Source: Ustilaginoidea virens (taxonomy: Eukaryota > Ascomycota > Sordariomycetes > Hypocreales > Clavicipitaceae). From it: a stretch of DNA of 64,000 nt. Numbering within the stretch: the first letter of the stretch is position 1; each line of letters starts with the position of its first letter. The position numbers and the translations under genes were made by a program. This document shows, one piece after another, positions 59,000 through 64,000 of the stretch. Under the pieces are notes generated by a model. The model did no database searches, was not told the DNA's origin, and saw nothing but the letters and a program-made list of their open reading frames with translations. The DNA lies in assembly GCF_000687475.1 (NCBI RefSeq), contig NC_057316.1:7192001-7256000 (forward strand), given 5' to 3'.

Positions 59000-60506
59000 G
59001 GCAGAGGGGTGCGGGCGGGACGGGAGGGGACGGGGCGGGATGACGGGAATGTAGGCTTGCGTTGCAACGCCCGATGAAAATTTGACGATGTCGATGCTGA
59101 TGTGGAGGAGTGAAGTTGGTGCGGAGACGACGGCATGGCGAGGGGGAGGGGGGGGGGGGCGCGGAGTCGACTCTCAACTGGCTTAAGAGGGCGGGGGGGG
59201 GGGGGGGGGGGGAGCTCGTAGATTCGGTTGCTGATGAGCTTGTCGAATGTGTTGTGTAATGTGTACGACCAGGCGGTTGCATGTCTTGCGGCCAAGAGTC
59301 GGAGGATTGGCTGATTTGGCTGATGCTTCATTTGGGCAGCTGTACAGCTGCGATCTGAGCCTTGGCCCGTCAGGCTGTAGTTCGCTTGCACCTGCCTCTG
59401 CCAGGCCGTCAGCTGTCTAGGCTTTGCAGCCTCGCTCTGGCCATCTAGGGAGGCCCGATATGCAAGTCAATGCCACGGCACCAATCCAGCCATGTTCAAG
59501 TGATGCGAGCCGCCCGCAACGGCCAAGCCATTCTTGCCGGCAGGAAATGCATAGTGCGTGAACGATTGGTGCTCCCATTCCCTCCGCTCCAGCTGATGCA
59601 GACCCTTCTATGCACCAGGCTTGACGTCGACGTCGACGATTCTCTTCACGCCCAGCCGTCCCTCCTCCCGGGCGTGAGCCGTGGTCGCTGCAGACACGCC
59701 TTTGAAATGCTTCCGGATATCATGCTTCTGCGCCCTCCCATGCCAGTAAAAATCAAGCAGCCAGTTGGCGCTGAGCTCCTCCGTCCTGGTCCTTCGGTGC
59801 TAGGTTGGTGCTCCCCCGAAGGACAGGCAGCGTGGGAGAGCCAACATCTACTTGATATGCGGACGCTACAATGAACAGGTTTTAGTGTTCCCCGGCCTGG
59901 TACACGAGCGCAGTTTGTTGTTGCCCCCCCCCCCCCCTCCCCTCCCCCCCGGGCAGATATCAGATATCGAGGCGTACATGACGTGGTCTTGAGGGGCGTC
60001 CTCCAAGTGTCCTTGTGTCTTTGATTGTTTCCTTGAGGGTCAGTTAGCTTTTGTTTTCAAAGGTCCATGGGCTTATAGATGGCTTGCATTCATAGCGGTG
60101 CTTGGCAACACCTTGTGATGGCTCGTGCAGTTCCAAGACTAAACCCCAGCGAGAAGATCTCGCGCCGGTATTGCAATACCTCGACTACAAGGAGCCGAGC
60201 TGCTTTCCTCCCGACCCAGAGAGCAAACTGGCTGCCAGCGATCCATCGACAGCAACGCATCCGTCTGCAATCGCCGCAGCAGTGACTAGCGGTTCCTCGA
60301 CGAACGTGAGACCAATAAAAAAACCGCAACTCACGCCTGCCTACCGTCGGCTTGTTGAGGCCGACAGACCGGTACACTAGACTCGCGATTCAACAGTCTA
60401 CGTCAAAGTCGCCCCAAACCCAGTGCACCAGTCCCCAGCTTCTACAACGAGCCATACGAGACAAGCTTCCGAAAAATACGGTACGACGAACCACCAGACT
60501 TGCCAA
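59000..60506. other. Intergenic region
   Basis: No gene is supported. It has G-runs at about 59148-59158 and 59192-59211 near the oxygenase promoter and a C-rich run at about 59926-59950. Confidence 0.45.
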
Positions 60507-60928
60507 CTACTTGGCCTCGCCTATAAACTGCAGCAATCCCTGCGGCCCCGGCTCCACGGACTCGAAAGCCTTGTGCCCATTCCTGTACAGGAAGAAGGTA
60601 GGTGTAGACGCAACGCCCAGCCGGCCCGTCAGGGCTGCCAGCTCGTCCACGTCGACTTTGGCAAAGACGACGTCCTGGAGGTCATCGCGGTTCGACTGCC
60701 TGGATGAGGTTAGCCCACGCGGCGCGTCCGCGGGACGAAAGCAAAGACGTGCTCAACAAAGATGGGAGCGAGGGTCTTTGAGTCGACGTCCCACGTGGCG
60801 AAAAAGTCGACAATGACGAGGCCGTGCTCTGAAATTGCGCGCTGGAACTCGTCTTCTCTGCGGGGTGGTCAGTCTGGGAGTGCGCGGGTGGGCGAACAAA
60901 CGTACGTTTGGATGTTGTGTACGGGCAT
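60507..60928 (-). CDS. Thioredoxin-fold protein lacking the CGPC active site
   Basis: Inferred exons on the minus strand are 60928-60906, 60857-60749 and 60695-60507, giving 106 residues, the length of a classical thioredoxin. The fold signature is complete: MPVHNIQTEDEFQRAI, LVIVDFFATW, KTLAPIF, VVFAKVDVDE, the cis-Pro site VASTPTFFLY, and a GLLQFIGEAK end. The positions that are normally Cys-Gly-Pro-Cys are Asp31-Val32-Asp33-Ser34, so both redox cysteines are absent and no other cysteine replaces them. It cannot act as a disulfide reductase and may be a binding or regulatory protein. The donor of intron 2 is weak; GTCTTT after FVEH or GTTGAG after APIF both keep phase. The gene is otherwise undamaged, so this is not an obvious pseudogene. 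Confidence 0.85.
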
Positions 60929-62152
60929 CTTGGACGGCGGAGGGGCTGACGGAGATGAGGGAAAGGAAGTTGGCAGAGAGAGAGGCCAGACGGGGCGATG
61001 CGATATATGAATGCGTGATGCTTGGGATGCCCCTTGTGCAGCTGCAACCAACGTCACTATGACGTCGACTTGCACTTGCACTTGCACTTGCACTCCGAGG
61101 CATAAATCGGTCATGTAAACTTGGGCTACCTAACTGGGCTATCAGATTTGCTGCCAATGCAACCATCGCAAACCGCAAGACCACACGCAGCGTTTACACA
61201 TGTTCCTCATATTGCGAATTTGCTAACCAGCCGTCACATACGACCATAGCCGCTTGAGAACTTTGGATCCCGTCCGATCTCCGTTAAATAAGCCAGCGAG
61301 CGCCGGATTAGTAGTTGGGTCGGTGACGACCAGCGAATACCTGGTGTTGTATGTGTTCTTTTTCTCTTTTTTCCTTTGCCGCCTTTTTTTTTTACATTTA
61401 CGATCCACGGTCCTCTTACTCGTGCGAATGACGTCTTTCTCGTTCTTTTCCACTTTTTTGGCAGTGTGATCCGTCGACTTATCTGGGCGGAAAAGTCCGT
61501 TGGTTATGACTCTAGCGCAGACGGAATTGGCACGGACCGGATTTTCACATCGGAACGCTCCCATTGATGCGTAGTATACCTTTGGAGATGCAGGATTGTT
61601 TCCATCTCTACTTATTGCCGCACTGGCTAGCTAATCCTGATTGTCTTGGCTATTACATATACATATATAGTAAGACTGCATGCTGTTTCGTGCGGCCTAC
61701 TATAGCCTGCAGAGACTTATCCAGCCTGGGTGTGCCTTACCTTACCTCGAACTTCGTAGCGAGTGCCTTCTGAGGTACTAGCATTTTTAAGCTACTGTTA
61801 TCCCCTATTACGATTAATATTTAGTAAAAGTAGGTAGGTGCTTTATATACCGCCCATCTCGTAGGCATCTTAGATACCTGCTACCTTCTAGGTACGTAAG
61901 GTATTCTCTATAGTCACAGCCACTGTTATAATGACCGCCCCGTTAGAGTCATGTTCTCAATACTGATCCTAATCTTCGAGACAGCCGTGGCCTTTGATAC
62001 CGTAAACACCCTGCCACGGGCCTTCAACAGGAGACGGGATGGCGCGCGAAGGTACCAAAGGTGCCTACCAGGCAGGAGGTAGGTACGTAGGTAGCTGGTA
62101 CGGAATAGGTGGAAACATGTCCGCTTCTTGGGGTTCAAGTGCTGCTGCATGT
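60929..62152. other. AT-richer intergenic region
   Basis: No gene is supported. A short CTTGCA repeat lies at about 61067-61093. The interval 61560-62105 is AT-rich and has several TACCT/AGGTA clusters (61733-61746, 61831-61841, 61865-61905 and 62065-62103). Confidence 0.45.
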
Positions 62153-63982
62153 TCATTTTTCCTTCACCACCCATGCAGCCAATCGTAGCTCCTTCGACCA
62201 GTCATCCTCAGATTCTTCGTGCTTGACCTCGAGCTTCCTCTTTCGACCAGGGGCATTCGAACTCACGGACGCAAGCGGAAGACGACCACGAAACTCCGAC
62301 CGTTCGAAATCTACCAGCATTACCCGGCCATCGTCAGCATCGAACAGCATATTGCGGAGCTCCGCATCACGGTGCAGAACTCCTAATGAGTGGATTTTCT
62401 TCAAGGCAGTTGTGACCCCTTTAAGAAGACTTGACTTATTAGCTGCGTCAATGCATCGCCGGAGAGGCAGTCCAGCCCAGCTAAGAAATAGGAAGCTGGT
62501 GTAGACTCCACCGTCATAATGCCACGGGAGCACTAAATCGGCCATACCAAGACATACTGGCACGTACTTGCCCTGAATGGGCTCAAGCCTGCAGTACACT
62601 CGGTTTTCATGGGCTAGAAACTCGCGATCGAAACTTTCCATGCCCTTTGCCACACATGTGTATCCGTGGGACGACAGCCGCACCTTGAATAGGCCGCCCC
62701 GCGAACCCGCTATGTAGAGCGAAATACAATCCGCATCGCGGCCCCGGTCTCTTGCAAGCTGGGCGCGCATGAGACTGATGAATTTGGCCGGAGTGATATG
62801 AACGTCACGGTGATCGTGCGCATTGGGACAATCCCGATCTACGGGCCCTCCATGTGCTAATCCGAGAAGGCATCGTTGCGTGCAATACGGACGGTCAGTG
62901 ATATGAACCCTTTTCTTTTGCTGTTGCTGCAGCCGCTGGCTTTGGCGCTGCGTACCCTTCCGGTTGCCCTTTCCGCCGCCACTTGTGTCTGTCTTGGCTG
63001 ACGGTGCTTGTTTCTTGCCTGCGGTAGATGGCTTTCGCGTGGGGGAAGGAGGATCACAATCATCCTCGTCTTCTGAACGCGCCGGTCGTATAACCGGTGG
63101 CTGACAGCCGGAGCGGGTTCGAATGGGTGATCGAGTAAACCCTTTCCAACGCTGAGGCTTGTAAGGCGATGCAAGAGGTTGCTTGCCTTTTCGTTGCGAC
63201 TGTGGAATCTTGCTCAGTTCCTTTTCGTATTCAAAATTCCACAGACCAAGCTCCTGGGCATCGTCGTGCCATGACTCCGTGGGCGGGGTGGCCAACAGAG
63301 CTTGGGCAAGGAAAGCGAATACCTGAGCGGCGGCAGTGCGATGGAGCCTGTCTTCGTCGTCATCCATAACATCTTGTGCTGGCACACACACAGCACAGTA
63401 GACTGTGCCGGGATCATCCGAAATTTTAAGGAAACAGAAAGCTTCCCCGGTGCAGACGTAGCCATATTGAATGCCTTTGCCAACCATGTAGGAGAACAGT
63501 TGCGTGACGACCGCAGCGGTAAGAGCTCTGGAATTGAAGATGAAGCCCTGGCCCTCCTGGTTGATCACGTCACGTTCCGGCCGGATCTCTGAATCAAGCC
63601 CAGTGACAATCTCGTCAACGCTCAGCTTGTGTGGCGCCTTGTATTCAATAGCGATGGTAGGGATGTTTGTACCGTCCGAAGTCCTGTATATGCAAAACTG
63701 GTCCGCCCTATTGCCTTTCCCCCTCGCCTTCCTTGGCGGCTTTTTGGCTCGTGTTTTGGTCGATGCTGATGGGAGGGTACGAGGGTCGTTTTCGCTGATT
63801 GACATGCCTTCCATGGATTGAAGGACCGACTTGGAAGACTCCCCGAGATTCGTATGGCTCTCAAAGGTCACAGTTCCCCTGAGTCCAAGGACTTCTCGCG
63901 AGATTGGGTCCTCGTAGGCCCTGTCAACCAGCTTCCGAACAGCAATCTCGACCACGTTATGCTCGAACTGTCGGAGGCTCAT
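62153..63982 (-). CDS. Nuclease-like plus protein-kinase-like domain fusion protein
   Basis: A single exon encodes 609 residues. The N-terminal third has a segment DQFCIYR followed by IAIEYKAPHKLS, in which Glu113-x-Lys115 and the upstream Asp94 resemble a PD-(D/E)xK restriction-endonuclease-like core. The middle (about 265-370) is Lys/Arg/Ser/Gln-rich and probably disordered. The C-terminal part (about 430-570) is kinase-like: a YTCVAKG lysine strand, EFLAHENRVYCRL helix, the catalytic loop HRDAELRN (about 535-542), and LVDFE in place of DFG. Similar nuclease-kinase combinations are known from Crinkler-type effector and fungal self-recognition families, which I take as the nearest relatives. 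There is no signal peptide. The start is the first ATG near the window edge, so a longer upstream exon cannot be excluded. Confidence 0.75.
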   Translation of the reverse strand: MSLRQFEHNVVEIAVRKLVDRAYEDPISREVLGLRGTVTFESHTNLGESSKSVLQSMEGMSISENDPRTLPSASTKTRAKKPPRKARGKGNRADQFCIYRTSDGTNIPTIAIEYKAPHKLSVDEIVTGLDSEIRPERDVINQEGQGFIFNSRALTAAVVTQLFSYMVGKGIQYGYVCTGEAFCFLKISDDPGTVYCAVCVPAQDVMDDDEDRLHRTAAAQVFAFLAQALLATPPTESWHDDAQELGLWNFEYEKELSKIPQSQRKGKQPLASPYKPQRWKGFTRSPIRTRSGCQPPVIRPARSEDEDDCDPPSPTRKPSTAGKKQAPSAKTDTSGGGKGNRKGTQRQSQRLQQQQKKRVHITDRPYCTQRCLLGLAHGGPVDRDCPNAHDHRDVHITPAKFISLMRAQLARDRGRDADCISLYIAGSRGGLFKVRLSSHGYTCVAKGMESFDREFLAHENRVYCRLEPIQGKYVPVCLGMADLVLPWHYDGGVYTSFLFLSWAGLPLRRCIDAANKSSLLKGVTTALKKIHSLGVLHRDAELRNMLFDADDGRVMLVDFERSEFRGRLPLASVSSNAPGRKRKLEVKHEESEDDWSKELRLAAWVVKEK

Positions 63983-64000
63983 TTCACAACTTATTCGTTG

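Overview
This window is nuclear DNA from a filamentous ascomycete (Pezizomycotina, most likely a sordariomycete and possibly hypocrealean; the order is an inference). The signs are short fungal introns with GT/GC donors and CTAAC-like branch points, a highly reducing polyketide synthase, a Zn2Cys6 plus fungal-trans regulator, RTA1, DUF4246 and DUF7707 family proteins, long low-complexity intergenic tracts, and one AT-rich, RIP-like tandem-repeat block. All gene models were built by eye from reading frame, splice sites and conserved motifs. No searches were run.

Positions 1-19368 look like a secondary-metabolite locus. A highly reducing PKS (minus strand) runs off the left edge, with KS, AT and DH visible. 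It is followed by an RTA1-like membrane protein (plus), a small protein with a bZIP-like basic region (minus), an uninterrupted stand-alone NRPS-like C-A protein whose adenylation half has lost its core motifs (minus), and a full-length MDR-type ABC transporter (plus). The C-A gene and the transporter diverge from one 850-bp intergenic region. A plausible job split is acyl chain synthesis by the PKS, condensation or release by the free C domain, export by the transporter, and control by the basic-region protein.

Positions 21.6-34.1 kb hold housekeeping genes: a GPI-anchored Cys-rich wall protein (DUF7707), a CDP-alcohol phosphotransferase (choline/ethanolamine type), cytosolic acetyl-CoA acetyltransferase (erg10), the U5 snRNP GTPase snu114, and the cytosolic Fe-S targeting factor cia2. 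A gene-poor 6.2-kb stretch follows. Then come a nine-exon Zn2Cys6 transcription factor (40.3-43.7 kb), a two-TM putative mitochondrial TMEM70/186/223-like protein, a very small secreted poly-Q peptide, and a DUF4246 protein with a large acidic insert.

Positions 49.5-64 kb are again gene-poor. They contain an RGS-LOV blue-light photoreceptor candidate, a 59-bp minisatellite split by a small dispersed element, a non-haem Fe(II)/2OG oxygenase, a thioredoxin-fold protein lacking both catalytic cysteines, and a protein combining a nuclease-like N-terminal region (E-x-K motif) with a C-terminal kinase-like domain.

The most noteworthy observations are the free C-A(dead) NRPS-like protein beside the HR-PKS, the redox-dead thioredoxin, the RGS-LOV protein, the nuclease-kinase fusion, three independent GC-AG introns where only the GC donor restores the conserved reading frame, and a run of eleven CAG triplets that is both a poly-Q tract and an array of tandem 3' splice acceptors.
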